Virus record (IMG/VR): IMGVR_UViG_3300042731_001223 | Coordinates: 1 to 33,027 of that record | Strand: one strand, 5' to 3' | Length of the DNA stretch: 33,027 nucleotides | Source of the DNA: a virus | Shown: positions 23,601 to 32,424 of the stretch, piece after piece | Layout of the letters: every line of letters begins with the position of its first letter | Position numbering within the stretch: the stretch's first letter is position 1 | The notes under the pieces: model-generated | What the model was told of the DNA's origin: nothing | The model's database searches: none | Seen by the model: only the letters and a program-made list of their open reading frames with translations | Translations under genes and position numbers: made by a program

Positions 23601-26600
23601 AAGAGTTAGGTGGTAATGAAACGTACGAAGGCGGCAAAGCTGGCTACTACTTAGCAGGTAAGATCACTTCTGGCGGCGTCACCAAAGCTGATATGAAGGG
23701 CCTTAGCATGGCGCAGCTACGCTCCATTGCTAAAGCTGTAGGCGCTGCTCCTACCAGAAGCAAAGACGCAACTATCGACCGCATCTTTAAAGCAGCCGAT
23801 GCAGAAGTTACTCGTGTTGAAAAAGAACTGGCAGCGACAACAGAGAAACTGGACGAAGCTGGCGTCGGTGTTGTTGAAGTAGAGCAAACTCCGACTGAAG
23901 TCGATCCTGCCGTACAAGATAACTTAGACAAATTGTTGAGTCTTATTCAACAAGTTCAGGTATGGCCAGCAGACAAGGCTGCTAAAAGCAAAATTAAACT
24001 TGCTTACCACTTCCGTACCGTTGGTGATGTGATAACACGCACCGATCTAGTCAAGCCCGATGTTGTAAACAGCCTTCTCGAAATCTTTGGCGCTAGCAAA
24101 GGCAAAGATATCGTAGAGACTAGAGGCAACTTAATGGAGGCTACTGCTCAAGTTGTAAAAGCAGACCGTGCGGAAAGAAAAGCAGCCGCCGAATCTGTTG
24201 AGCAGACTACGGAAGCAGCAGAAGAAGCAGAAGAAATCATTGAGGTTGAACCGCAAGTCCTTGCCAGAGGGCGTGCGTCTGTGCCTATCACTCAGCTTCT
24301 GGAAGAATTCAATATTGAGAAGTCAGATGCCAAATTGGTCAAGGGCATCTTTGCTGCCGCCAAAGAAAAGGGCACTTACGCGGGGCTGTACGACGCGCTC
24401 ATGCGGTACAGAAAAGACCGTGACATTCTCAATTTTACGGCAGCAATGAGCGAAGCCTTGGGCGGGCAGCCTACTGAGCAAATGGTTGGTGCTTTGTACC
24501 GCTTCGGTGAAGCGATGGCTGAAAAAGCAGCCGACGCCATAAGTGCAGAACAGCAGTATGAAGATGACCGCTTAGCCGAGGCGTTAGCTAGAGGGTTTAC
24601 TTCTGTCGAAGAGATGGAAGAAGTAGATGAGGCGACAGGATGGGGAGACTCTTACGTACCCAGTGAGTTTGGCTTTGATGAATCTCGTCTTATCGACCGG
24701 ATCAAAAAAGCTCTAGGCATCAAGACAAAGTCAAGGTTGTTGCAGGAGCGTGACCAAAAAGTCCTCGCCGCAGCACATGCCAAGCTGTTGCCAATGTTCG
24801 ACGGCATCACTAATGTTGTTGGGCAGGGGCAGGAATATCCGCCGACTTCAATGTTGGAACTCATCGAGAGTTTGAAAAAAGCGTTGCCACCTAACCACCG
24901 CTTCCAGCATTTGCTTACGAAGTTAGCACTGACCGGCGTTAACGCTGATGTGTACATAGCTTTTAACGTTGACGAGCCTAACCATCGCGGTTCTTATATT
25001 CGTGATTATCGTAAACCAAATGATAGTTACATTGTTCTTTACAACAATGGAGAAGCTGACGGCACTATTATTGAAGCTGCCGTACATGAAATGATCCATG
25101 CTGTTTCGGTGTTCAAGTACTACAACGACGCAAAGTTCAGAGCAAAAATACACAAAGTCTGGGCCAAAGCCGTAAGAGAAATGCTCAGCAATGAAGTCAT
25201 TGCAGGTAAAAAATTCAACACGGCTGAGTTTGATGAGGCTGTTAAGGATGGTGACTTCGCTAAAGCCATGATCTTGGTTGAAGAGTTCCTTTCGCCTGAA
25301 GATAAAAAGTACTCCCCTCGGTTTTACGGGTTAAAAAATGCTTTTGAGTTCATGGCAGAAGGGTTTTCTAACTCGGTGTTCATGGAACAGTTAGCAAAGA
25401 TTGAATTCAGCGGTGCTGTAACTGGGTGGAAAGTATCGAACCTTCTTAAAGAATTCTTTACTGCTGTCAAGCAAACACTTGGCCTATCAGTAAGAAACAC
25501 TTTGCTTGAAGACGTACTTGTACTGACGTACGAAAACTTTGATACGAGGTTCACTCTCGCTGAAGCGGGTCGCAATGTAATGTTGCAACGGCTTATCGCT
25601 GAGCGTGAAAAAGAACTTGGCGAAACAATATCGTTTACAGATATTGGAACAATTCTTGAGTCCCGAAAAGTTGAAGAGAAACCGGAAGTACCTGTCGGTT
25701 CTCGCAATAGAACTCTTGACGCTGCCAGAGCGCAGAAGAAAACAATTGCTCAAGCCGTTTCCGATACGCTTAGAGCCGCTAAGAATTTAGGCAGAAAAGG
25801 TAACTTGGCAGTCAGCGGCAGAGATGCAATTGAGCGAGAGAACCGCAAGCTCTTCGATAAGGCGGCCCGAGCTGGCAAGATCGCTAACCCGCTAACCGTA
25901 TACGACCGTGCTAAAAACTTGGCACAGACTATGGTACGAGCGTACGAAGCAAAGGCGTACAAGCTGCTGCAAGATTACATCAAGTTACCAGTGCAGACTC
26001 GTAACTGGGCGCAAGCGATTATGCGTGATGTAACACTGGCAAATGTCGATCCTTCGCAACCGCTTAACTCTGAGGCCAACAAACATCTATGGACAAAGCC
26101 GAAAAAAGGTAAGCCCAAGCTACGCAAAGCTGTAGCTGAACGTGCTAAGGCAGCACGGGATGGGTGGCTGAACTTTGAAAAGCAGAATCCTGAAGCCGCC
26201 AAGATTGTAAAGCGTATGGCTGAGCTGACAAGGGAAATCCACAACAAGAAAGTTGAGTACGCACTGACTGCTCTTGGTGAAGCCTTTGAGTTTAGCTCAA
26301 AAGATACTAAGGCTCTTGCTAGCGCTAAGAACGCAAAAGATATTGACTCTTTGATCCCAAGCAATGAGCTTGAGCTGCTGGAGAAACAGTACGAAAACGC
26401 TAACAGTACGGATAGAAAAGAGTTAAGGCCGAAGCTGAATCAGGCACAAGCGAGGCACGAAGCTGCCAAGAGTGCCAAGACTATTCTTCGTGAGTCCACG
26501 ATTGATGGCTGGTACTTCCCGCTCAGAAGATATGGCCGGTACGTTGTATCAACTGGCCCTGACGAAACAGGCACTGATCGCTTTGTTGCTTTCTTCGAGT

Positions 26601-28639
26601 CAGAAGGTGAGGCGTTAAGGTTCAAGGATAAATACAACGCCAAGTATGCTGCTGAAGATTCAAGTAAGCGGGTTTCGGTTAGTGTCAAACTCGACCCTGC
26701 ATCTACACAAGCTGATGCACGGGCAGTTATGTCTGACCTCAAGCGGAGAATCAAAGACCCTGAAACGAAAGCTGTCCTTGAAAGTGCAATCTCTGAAGTC
26801 CTTGCTGCTAATGCTTCGTACCAGAGCCAGCTCAAACGCAACAATGTTGACGGTGTAGCTGCTCAGGACATGGCAAGAGGGTTTGAGGAGTACGTACACG
26901 TTTCCAAGTACACACTTGGCGACTTACGTATGGCCCACACCATTTCTAATGCTGTAACTAAGATCAATGAGATCGCCTCTCGCGGTGAGTTCGACTACGG
27001 GCTAACCACAGAAGAACAGTTACGAGCAGGTGAAGTTCAGGCAGAGATCAAGAAGCGCCATAAGGTGGAGAGCGGCGACCGTAAACGCAGCAAAGTTCAG
27101 AAAGCAATAGGTATGCTTGGGTTCCTAAACTTCTTGGGGGCACCTAGCTATTGGGTACTTAACTCCACACAAACGTTTGTTGTGTCCATGCCGTATTTCG
27201 CAGCGAAGTACGGTGAGGTTAAAGGCACGAGGCAACTGCTTCGCGCTCAGCGCATGGTGCTCGCTGCCGCCGCAAAAACTATGGCTTCAAAGGACAAGTC
27301 TTACGAAGGGTTTAAGAAACAACTCCCCCCGGCAGTTCGTAAAATTGTCAACATGATGGAAGAAGACAACCTTGTGCAGTCAACTATTGCTCACGAGTTT
27401 GGAGACATGCTTGACCCGCAGGGATGGAAGCGGCTGCGAAACCACACGGCTACGCTTCCGTTAGCGAAAGGTGCTGAGCTGTCGCTGGCAGTTATGGAAC
27501 GAGTGCCTGAAGCAATCGAACACTTTAACCGTATAAGCACAGGCATCGCTGCTTACAACTTGTCGAATGGCAACCGCCTTGCGATGAAAGATGCTGTCAA
27601 CGAAACGCAAATGAACTACGACACTAACAACCGGGCAAGGCTGCTGAAGTCGCTGCCCGGAGTCGAGTCGGGTGATGTTACGAAGTACGTAACACCGATT
27701 ATGATGTTTAAAACTTTCGGCGTTGGGATGGCGAAACTGTTCTACGGTGCAGCGTTCAAGGCGGCAGTTGAAAAAGGTGGGAGAAAGGAAGGGCTGAAAC
27801 TGGCAGGGTATTTGATGGCTACCCACACGCTTTTCGGTGGCGTTGCCGGTGGGGTAATGATTGCTCCTATCGCTGTCATTGTGGCGGCGCTTAACGCAGC
27901 GCTTGAACCTGACGACAAGTGGACACTGGAAGAAGCAGCGGCTGAAGCAGCGCGTGAGCTTGGCGGGGATTGGTTGGCAGTAGCAACGGAGAGAGGGCTG
28001 CCAGCGGCTATTCTCGGGGTGGATATGAGCCGGTCAATCAATCTTGGCAACCTGATTTGGATGAGCAACGACAGGCTTGACCTTGCTGAGTATGGAGACA
28101 TACAGCAAGCGGCCTTCTCTTTGTTTGGGCCGGTCGCTCAGTACGGGGCGGGGGCTTTGATGGAGGGGATGCGAGTCCTAAACGATGACCCGCGCAGTGG
28201 GTGGGATGATTTCTTACGAGCAGCAGTGCCGGTAAAAGCAGTACGCGGCACTTTGGAAGCTATTAAGTATAGTCGAGAAGGCATTACCGCCGGGACTCAG
28301 GAACTCCAGCTTCTTGATCCTGATGAATTCAACAGCTTCTTGCAGACAGCGTTTGGCTTCCAGTCTACACAGAAGACTATGAAGAAGAGTGAGTTCTACG
28401 ATGACAAACGCCTTGAGGCTGAGCGTCTTAAGCGGCGAGCATATCTGTTGAACTGGGCTGATAAGTCAATCAGAGAAAAAGACTTCGATAAGTTTGAAAG
28501 CATCATTGAGCAGATGCAGAGCTTTAACATGTCTGTACCGACTATGAAGGATCGTGTTAGTCAGGGAGACATCATGCGGTTACGCGCTAGGCGTAACCGC
28601 GCTCAAAGGGAATACAACAAGAAGTTTGTGTACAACTAA
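20663..28639 (+). CDS. Giant (2658 aa) ejection-type protein with zincin motif
   Basis: The GTG start at 20663 has CCGAGG about 11 bases upstream. Residues 1-400 hold Gly/Ala hydrophobic segments (FGTAAGLGVGSLLTRGLGAV, near 184-205). Residues 400-560 are a low-complexity Glu/Ala/Pro linker. A SAP-like helix pair lies near 1011-1044 (MKGLSMAQLRSIAKAVGAAP). The motif HEMIH (1475-1479) with FEFMAEGF (Glu1566) 87 residues later has the pattern of a gluzincin metallopeptidase. Near 1951 is YFPLRRYGRYVV, and the C-terminal 500 residues contain YWVLNSTQTFVVSMPYF and hydrophobic helices near 2381-2415. Size and composition match giant polyvalent or ejected internal proteins of phages. It is the last gene of the operon; its stop overlaps the primase stop in CTAA. 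Confidence 0.8.
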   Translation: MAEPKILPFNVEEEEEQYYPGALPSPNQEDLGAVRDSLFPLAQQGINQTPGFENVRFDGGVSSGGEGGASSAPPPSMNILPYEEDVPEEPQVSGDVDPTWGDYGRMLMSGGASIGGGVGWLMEKLGMDDTGKALQETSNDAVKYWLEGLSPQAKQALQTEFLAEDRGKLWTDAKWNRAKLQTVQSIFGTAAGLGVGSLLTRGLGAVGLTKAATTAAGQTVQVPSKTAGAIGYGAGEASIAAPSAGASTAAQVRDMTHEQLMEQSFEYRALYDLADPNMTEEQKREYAKEFIAEVVAGDAAAKTAFTTFLLSAPAGAYFSKVFGKNKLATGGGFVANRARGAGTEALQEFAQSGSERLSENLAMLQSGGFENTRVFEGVLEEAVGGALSGGIMGAAMPTGSPAPEEVIDTRTGQPTVTKPSGAEDVSATGGVSQAEKEALEGWDETTSETDVNEAGKVVTAPAKEAVPTEPPPQAPQQEQTLPTATAPEPVAPAEDSTTEEAIQQQLRAAAEAEEAAQAEELAQKEDEVVTADDLVEQPVMAEEPVEEPETIESPMISAKDVTKGFADLKKRSKQKGFPGIRKAVQNLGVAVEALFPDAKGTLPSLKGTIGPVRIGKYFEALDEAILIDEKLPNLKGFLAEVVQSPDAASAVQNLNRLTDYVRNSGANVDVPADSTPALAQAAAGISAYDAYEAERLSTKQKYNYKNKKTGKTEKRERISGEKNQIKNRAYAVDNLATSVEALVKEAVEAGVPVPEGVLRLVEDARKMRDRVDTPSVRITKGGAGDVSKSYKVTRNQLTAVGKKLRQAASDIVAGFDARGIDTSEQTEAEAAPKPEPKPRPTEREVQAGELAQEAENQRESDETRAADIAYDQLPKLNPEEELTALEKETTELELAGKLTDKEWKDRQRELRKLKAATEEAASVEAEPEPVTKPTPVTRKTMGKQSKGGMSDVFKTSEEIKTEEGIARDLSSLVNDANKVEELGGNETYEGGKAGYYLAGKITSGGVTKADMKGLSMAQLRSIAKAVGAAPTRSKDATIDRIFKAADAEVTRVEKELAATTEKLDEAGVGVVEVEQTPTEVDPAVQDNLDKLLSLIQQVQVWPADKAAKSKIKLAYHFRTVGDVITRTDLVKPDVVNSLLEIFGASKGKDIVETRGNLMEATAQVVKADRAERKAAAESVEQTTEAAEEAEEIIEVEPQVLARGRASVPITQLLEEFNIEKSDAKLVKGIFAAAKEKGTYAGLYDALMRYRKDRDILNFTAAMSEALGGQPTEQMVGALYRFGEAMAEKAADAISAEQQYEDDRLAEALARGFTSVEEMEEVDEATGWGDSYVPSEFGFDESRLIDRIKKALGIKTKSRLLQERDQKVLAAAHAKLLPMFDGITNVVGQGQEYPPTSMLELIESLKKALPPNHRFQHLLTKLALTGVNADVYIAFNVDEPNHRGSYIRDYRKPNDSYIVLYNNGEADGTIIEAAVHEMIHAVSVFKYYNDAKFRAKIHKVWAKAVREMLSNEVIAGKKFNTAEFDEAVKDGDFAKAMILVEEFLSPEDKKYSPRFYGLKNAFEFMAEGFSNSVFMEQLAKIEFSGAVTGWKVSNLLKEFFTAVKQTLGLSVRNTLLEDVLVLTYENFDTRFTLAEAGRNVMLQRLIAEREKELGETISFTDIGTILESRKVEEKPEVPVGSRNRTLDAARAQKKTIAQAVSDTLRAAKNLGRKGNLAVSGRDAIERENRKLFDKAARAGKIANPLTVYDRAKNLAQTMVRAYEAKAYKLLQDYIKLPVQTRNWAQAIMRDVTLANVDPSQPLNSEANKHLWTKPKKGKPKLRKAVAERAKAARDGWLNFEKQNPEAAKIVKRMAELTREIHNKKVEYALTALGEAFEFSSKDTKALASAKNAKDIDSLIPSNELELLEKQYENANSTDRKELRPKLNQAQARHEAAKSAKTILRESTIDGWYFPLRRYGRYVVSTGPDETGTDRFVAFFESEGEALRFKDKYNAKYAAEDSSKRVSVSVKLDPASTQADARAVMSDLKRRIKDPETKAVLESAISEVLAANASYQSQLKRNNVDGVAAQDMARGFEEYVHVSKYTLGDLRMAHTISNAVTKINEIASRGEFDYGLTTEEQLRAGEVQAEIKKRHKVESGDRKRSKVQKAIGMLGFLNFLGAPSYWVLNSTQTFVVSMPYFAAKYGEVKGTRQLLRAQRMVLAAAAKTMASKDKSYEGFKKQLPPAVRKIVNMMEEDNLVQSTIAHEFGDMLDPQGWKRLRNHTATLPLAKGAELSLAVMERVPEAIEHFNRISTGIAAYNLSNGNRLAMKDAVNETQMNYDTNNRARLLKSLPGVESGDVTKYVTPIMMFKTFGVGMAKLFYGAAFKAAVEKGGRKEGLKLAGYLMATHTLFGGVAGGVMIAPIAVIVAALNAALEPDDKWTLEEAAAEAARELGGDWLAVATERGLPAAILGVDMSRSINLGNLIWMSNDRLDLAEYGDIQQAAFSLFGPVAQYGAGALMEGMRVLNDDPRSGWDDFLRAAVPVKAVRGTLEAIKYSREGITAGTQELQLLDPDEFNSFLQTAFGFQSTQKTMKKSEFYDDKRLEAERLKRRAYLLNWADKSIREKDFDKFESIIEQMQSFNMSVPTMKDRVSQGDIMRLRARRNRAQREYNKKFVYN

Positions 28640-31386
28640 TCTTCTATCTGTGACTCAAGAAGGTCGAGAAATGCAGCGTCATCAAGTGGCACATCAATGC
28701 AGGAAGTCCTGCTCTGAACTGCGTTAGCAATGCCAACGGTCACTGATGCCTTCCTCTCGACACAGCCCTGCATCTTCAAAGCCTCAATCATACGGGTGTG
28801 AGGTTCCTTATGGTGCTCGTAAACCCAATCGACAAAAGGTGCCCTCTTTATCCGCACCTTCTTGTCCTCTTTGGCGAATACACCATAAATTTCACCCTTC
28901 GGTACTGGCGAGTGGAGGCTGCCCACTGACGCTACACCCTTACCTGATAGCCTATCGAAGACAACTAACTGGTCTTTGTGAATGTCCAAGAATTGGAAGA
29001 GATACTTCTTAGCCCTGATTTCTACGGGGTCGAAGTCCATTGTCTGCTCGGCACGGCTGCGCAGGAACTCAGTCGCCATCCAATCTGAAAATGCTTTTAC
29101 ATCTATGGATGTGAAACCCAAGCGATTGCAGAGGATGGCGGCAGTGAGTAGCGTAGAACAGGTGGCAACCCAAAAGCGCTCGGAGCTTTCAGCGTGTACC
29201 TTTTCCGAGAACTTTGCTTTCACTTCTCCTAACAGAGTCTTTGCCGCTTCGTGATGAGTAACCAACCACTCAGCATACTCACTGCCGACATGTCCGAAGT
29301 TGTTGTCAAGACTGGAGACCATGTGGTCAATGTCTTTCTTTCTCTGCAAATAAGGAACCGTGACTTCAAACACACGCAACAGTCCTGCATCTGTTCCGTG
29401 TACCAGATGACGTACGTGATCGGTGATGGACTCATTTGAAGCCACGGTAATCAGTGTGTTCCAAGTACCAACATGCTGCGTGGTGATGTTAGAGCGGAGC
29501 CTTGATCGCTCCTTGCCCTGACTTACCTGAAACATGAGCAAGACGAACTTCTCGACTTGCTCTTTCATTCTTAGTTCGTCCCAAAAAGCAGGTAGATTAT
29601 TAAGTTTACCCATACGGTTAGCCACAGACAAAGGAGTGTCATCAAGGGCATTAACGCCTCGGCGGGGGTCGCCCCATACCGCCTGAGAAACACGTAACGC
29701 TGTAGACTTTCCCGTACCAGACTTGTCAGAAACCAACGCAAGAACACAACCATTCACTCCTGTGTAGGTAATGAGCGGGGCGGCGAACGCTGACAGTATC
29801 CCTGCTGTAACAGCGTGTCGTGACTCTGCTGTTAGATACTTAGCCACATCAATCCACGGCTGTATGTCTCCTTTCGGTGTGAAGTCCTTGACAAACTCCC
29901 TGTCAAGAAACGATGCCTCTCTGTTCTCACCGTCCGCTGTAATGGTGCGGTCGATAACAGTGAAGGCTGGCTTACCATCTATCTCAGTCCACCCAAGCTG
30001 CGAGGTTGGCTTACCTACTTGCTTGGCCTGAACCATCTTGTCTGCCCAAGTAACCATCAGCTTCACAAACTCGTTGTATTCGTGTGCGTGGAGGGGAACG
30101 TCTGCGTTAGACATCTCGACAAGTAGCTGGCGTTTGTCGGCAAGGTTTTTGGTGGTGAATGTCACCAGCTTGCTGCCGTACTTGTCTACCGTAAACCTGA
30201 ATACCATACCCTGAGAAGGGTCGGGTGATGAGAACAACTGGAAGTCATCAATAGCAAACGAGAGTATCTTCTTGGCCTTTTGCTCTACCTCTCCGCTTTC
30301 GTTTTCTTGCTGTTCCAGTTTATAGATTGCCTTCTCGTCTTGTTTGTACGGGAACGGTAACTCTGAACCATCTGTCTCCCTGCCCAAGACAATTGGACTT
30401 TTGATCCGTCCTTTAAAACGACATGATAAGCACTTCTCCGGTAAGTACATGCCAAGAGTCTTACAAAGAGGCGGGCCATACTTACCTGAATCTTTGACCG
30501 CCACGCGCTGAGCATATTTCTTCTCTGTTCTTTGGTAGTCATAGCCTCGGTGCTGGTCTGAAATGCTGTGGATATATTCGGAGCCGTCAACGGTGTACGC
30601 TAGCAATGAAAGCTGGGCCATCCACAAAGGTTCAAGTTGATCTGCTCCCCCGGTGTCATAGGTATGCTTGAGGACATTGCACTTCTCTATGATCTTGTTG
30701 GCGAAGAACGGCGTGTCACTGTGGGTAGTCCACTCAACGTCATCGTCATTTGCGAGTGCGCCAAGTGCTTCTAACGACTTGGACTTCTTGGTCTTGAGGA
30801 GTTCTTGTAGCTTGGAGGGTTTGTAGTCTTCGGTACTGGCTTTGAGGATGCGGACTGGTCTGGCGGTGCCGTTCTTGACGTTGTAGGTTCCCGGTATCCT
30901 GAGAATCCTAGCAGCATCTGCTGTGACTGTAGGGTCTGCTGCCAGTCCGTGGAGTTCGCATAGCTCCTTAAGTGCTGTTGCCATCGGGAGCCAGCCGTCG
31001 AGTGATACTTCGTGGGTGAACGTCCAATAGGCATGGATGCCTCCCCCGGAGTCAACGACTATGGTTGGTACGACGAACTGTGATCTACAAAAACCATATA
31101 GTTCGCGGACAGCGTCCGCCTTAGTTGCATATAGCTTTCCTTCTCCGCAGTCGATATCGAGATACAGTGCTTTCTTGTTTGCACATTGGTCTTGGGTACG
31201 TTGCTCACCAAAGCTACCAGTCGCAAAATAGAGGTCGCATCTTTTCCGTTTACATCTATCTGTAAACTGTAAGAGTGACTCAATGTCTTTAAGTTTGTGT
31301 TGAGAGAATCTGTTATGTGCAACGACGGCGGCGTAGTAGTTGCCGTTTGCTGGAAGGATTTTTTGCAGGAATTCTTTTGCATCCAT
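28636..31386 (-). CDS. Primase-helicase (AEP primase + DUF927-like ATPase)
   Basis: 916 residues from ATG 31386, with AGAGG six bases upstream. The N-terminal primase domain has the AEP metal motif LDIDC (76-80, Asp77 and Asp79), the SGGGIHAYW motif (113-121) and the RILRIPGTYNVKNG segment. A cysteine set, Cys236-x71-Cys308-x10-Cys319-x2-Cys322, follows and could hold zinc or an iron-sulfur cluster. The helicase half has Walker A SDKSGTGKST (553-562), Walker B FWDE (601-604), sensor Asn651 and a possible arginine finger Arg671, in the DUF927-type pattern. It would prime and unwind phage DNA. The SSB-like gene upstream on the same strand fits a replication operon; its stop converges on the giant virion gene. 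Confidence 0.85.
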   Translation of the reverse strand: MDAKEFLQKILPANGNYYAAVVAHNRFSQHKLKDIESLLQFTDRCKRKRCDLYFATGSFGEQRTQDQCANKKALYLDIDCGEGKLYATKADAVRELYGFCRSQFVVPTIVVDSGGGIHAYWTFTHEVSLDGWLPMATALKELCELHGLAADPTVTADAARILRIPGTYNVKNGTARPVRILKASTEDYKPSKLQELLKTKKSKSLEALGALANDDDVEWTTHSDTPFFANKIIEKCNVLKHTYDTGGADQLEPLWMAQLSLLAYTVDGSEYIHSISDQHRGYDYQRTEKKYAQRVAVKDSGKYGPPLCKTLGMYLPEKCLSCRFKGRIKSPIVLGRETDGSELPFPYKQDEKAIYKLEQQENESGEVEQKAKKILSFAIDDFQLFSSPDPSQGMVFRFTVDKYGSKLVTFTTKNLADKRQLLVEMSNADVPLHAHEYNEFVKLMVTWADKMVQAKQVGKPTSQLGWTEIDGKPAFTVIDRTITADGENREASFLDREFVKDFTPKGDIQPWIDVAKYLTAESRHAVTAGILSAFAAPLITYTGVNGCVLALVSDKSGTGKSTALRVSQAVWGDPRRGVNALDDTPLSVANRMGKLNNLPAFWDELRMKEQVEKFVLLMFQVSQGKERSRLRSNITTQHVGTWNTLITVASNESITDHVRHLVHGTDAGLLRVFEVTVPYLQRKKDIDHMVSSLDNNFGHVGSEYAEWLVTHHEAAKTLLGEVKAKFSEKVHAESSERFWVATCSTLLTAAILCNRLGFTSIDVKAFSDWMATEFLRSRAEQTMDFDPVEIRAKKYLFQFLDIHKDQLVVFDRLSGKGVASVGSLHSPVPKGEIYGVFAKEDKKVRIKRAPFVDWVYEHHKEPHTRMIEALKMQGCVERKASVTVGIANAVQSRTSCIDVPLDDAAFLDLLESQIED

Positions 31387-31405
31387 GTGCCTCTACACTC
31401 CGTAG

Positions 31406-31439
31406 GAAAGGCCGGGAGGCCCATCACTCCCGGCCTTTC
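31406..31439. terminator. 13-bp stem-loop between replication genes
   Basis: GAAAGGCCGGGAG at 31406-31418 pairs perfectly with CTCCCGGCCTTTC at 31427-31439 around an 8-base loop. On the minus strand it lies 12 bases after the SSB-like stop, followed only by CTACGG rather than a U-tract. It is more likely an attenuator or RNA stabiliser than a full terminator; the primase ATG lies 20 bases further on. Confidence 0.55.
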
Positions 31440-31450
31440 AGTGTACCAAA

Positions 31451-32422
31451 TCAGTCTAGATTTTCGAGCGATCCGAGGATGTCTTGGAGTTCGTCGTCGA
31501 GGGCGTCGTCGGACTCGTCAGAAATATCTTCTTTAGCTGCTCCCGCGTCAGCTTTGTCGTCTTTAGCAGGAACTCCCGCCTCAGCCGTTTTAGCCTTTGC
31601 TTTCGACTTAGCCTTTGGCTTAGCCGGTGCAGGTTCTTCAAAGATATCGCTGTCATCTGCCGGGATAGCATCTTCAACAGGAACTACCTCAAGGTCTTTG
31701 GCAAGGACAGACTCGACCTTGCTGGAAAACTCAGGGTCAGACAGTAGCTCAAGAATCTCGTCGCCCTCTTCGTCAGTCAGTGGCCGCACCGCGTTGAACT
31801 CCAGCTTGGGGTACGACACGTTATGGTCAAAGCTGACACGCGTGATGACAGTGTTATAGGGGAACCCACGCCCGGTCATCTTCTTACCGTACTGTGCCAA
31901 GTTGCTGAGGCTACTGGCCGGAACCCTTAACAACATGGGGCCGCCGTACTCAGTGTTCTTGAAGTCGCCTTCAGGTATGACTGCAATACGTCTAGCATCG
32001 CTACACGCTTTTGCCTTCTTACCCTCGTCAGTGATGCGGGAGCCAAAGACATTCTTCGGGCAAACCGCACAGGAAGCAGCCTGTTTCTTCTCCGCACCGG
32101 GGTCAGGATGCACACCGTCTACCGAGAAGCAGGTAGGGGAGTCGTTGCTGCCCTCTACGTACCCACCCTCGTAGTAGTTCTTACTGACGTTAGGGCTAGC
32201 CTTGACCAGTACCAGCCGCAGGGAGCCTACAGGATCGCCTGTGGTCTGGTCAGTGACAGTGACCTGCTCGTCACCTGTCTTGATGTGCCAACGGGAGCCA
32301 CGGATAGACAGCACACTGTAGCCGCCTCGCACTCCTGCTGATAGGTCATCGTTGTTGCCAGCAAGTGCATTGGCAAGTTTCTGAGGCACCTTGCCTCCTT
32401 TGAACGGGGTTACTTCACCCAT
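31451..32422 (-). CDS. ssDNA-binding-like protein, Cys4 and acidic tail
   Basis: 323 residues; a perfect AAGGAGATAATC lies before ATG 32422. Residues 30-75 form strands (YSVLSIRGSRWHIKTGDEQV), and four cysteines (Cys98, Cys118, Cys121, Cys140) in CFS, CAVCPKNVFGSR and KACSDARR give a C-x19-C-x2-C-x18-C zinc-ribbon-like layout, seen in several phage single-stranded DNA-binding proteins. A Lys/Ala linker (KPKAKSKAKAKTAEAG) leads to an acidic C-terminal tail (SDESDDALDDELQDILGS), like the partner-binding tails of SSBs. Position before the primase-helicase supports the role; no direct family match was possible. Confidence 0.65.
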   Translation of the reverse strand: MGEVTPFKGGKVPQKLANALAGNNDDLSAGVRGGYSVLSIRGSRWHIKTGDEQVTVTDQTTGDPVGSLRLVLVKASPNVSKNYYEGGYVEGSNDSPTCFSVDGVHPDPGAEKKQAASCAVCPKNVFGSRITDEGKKAKACSDARRIAVIPEGDFKNTEYGGPMLLRVPASSLSNLAQYGKKMTGRGFPYNTVITRVSFDHNVSYPKLEFNAVRPLTDEEGDEILELLSDPEFSSKVESVLAKDLEVVPVEDAIPADDSDIFEEPAPAKPKAKSKAKAKTAEAGVPAKDDKADAGAAKEDISDESDDALDDELQDILGSLENLD

Positions 32423-32424
32423 GA

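Noticed and set aside
28636-28680. Terminator at the junction of the two large convergent genes
   Set aside because: Only a 5-bp weak pairing (CTTCT/AGAAG) was found, with no T-tract.
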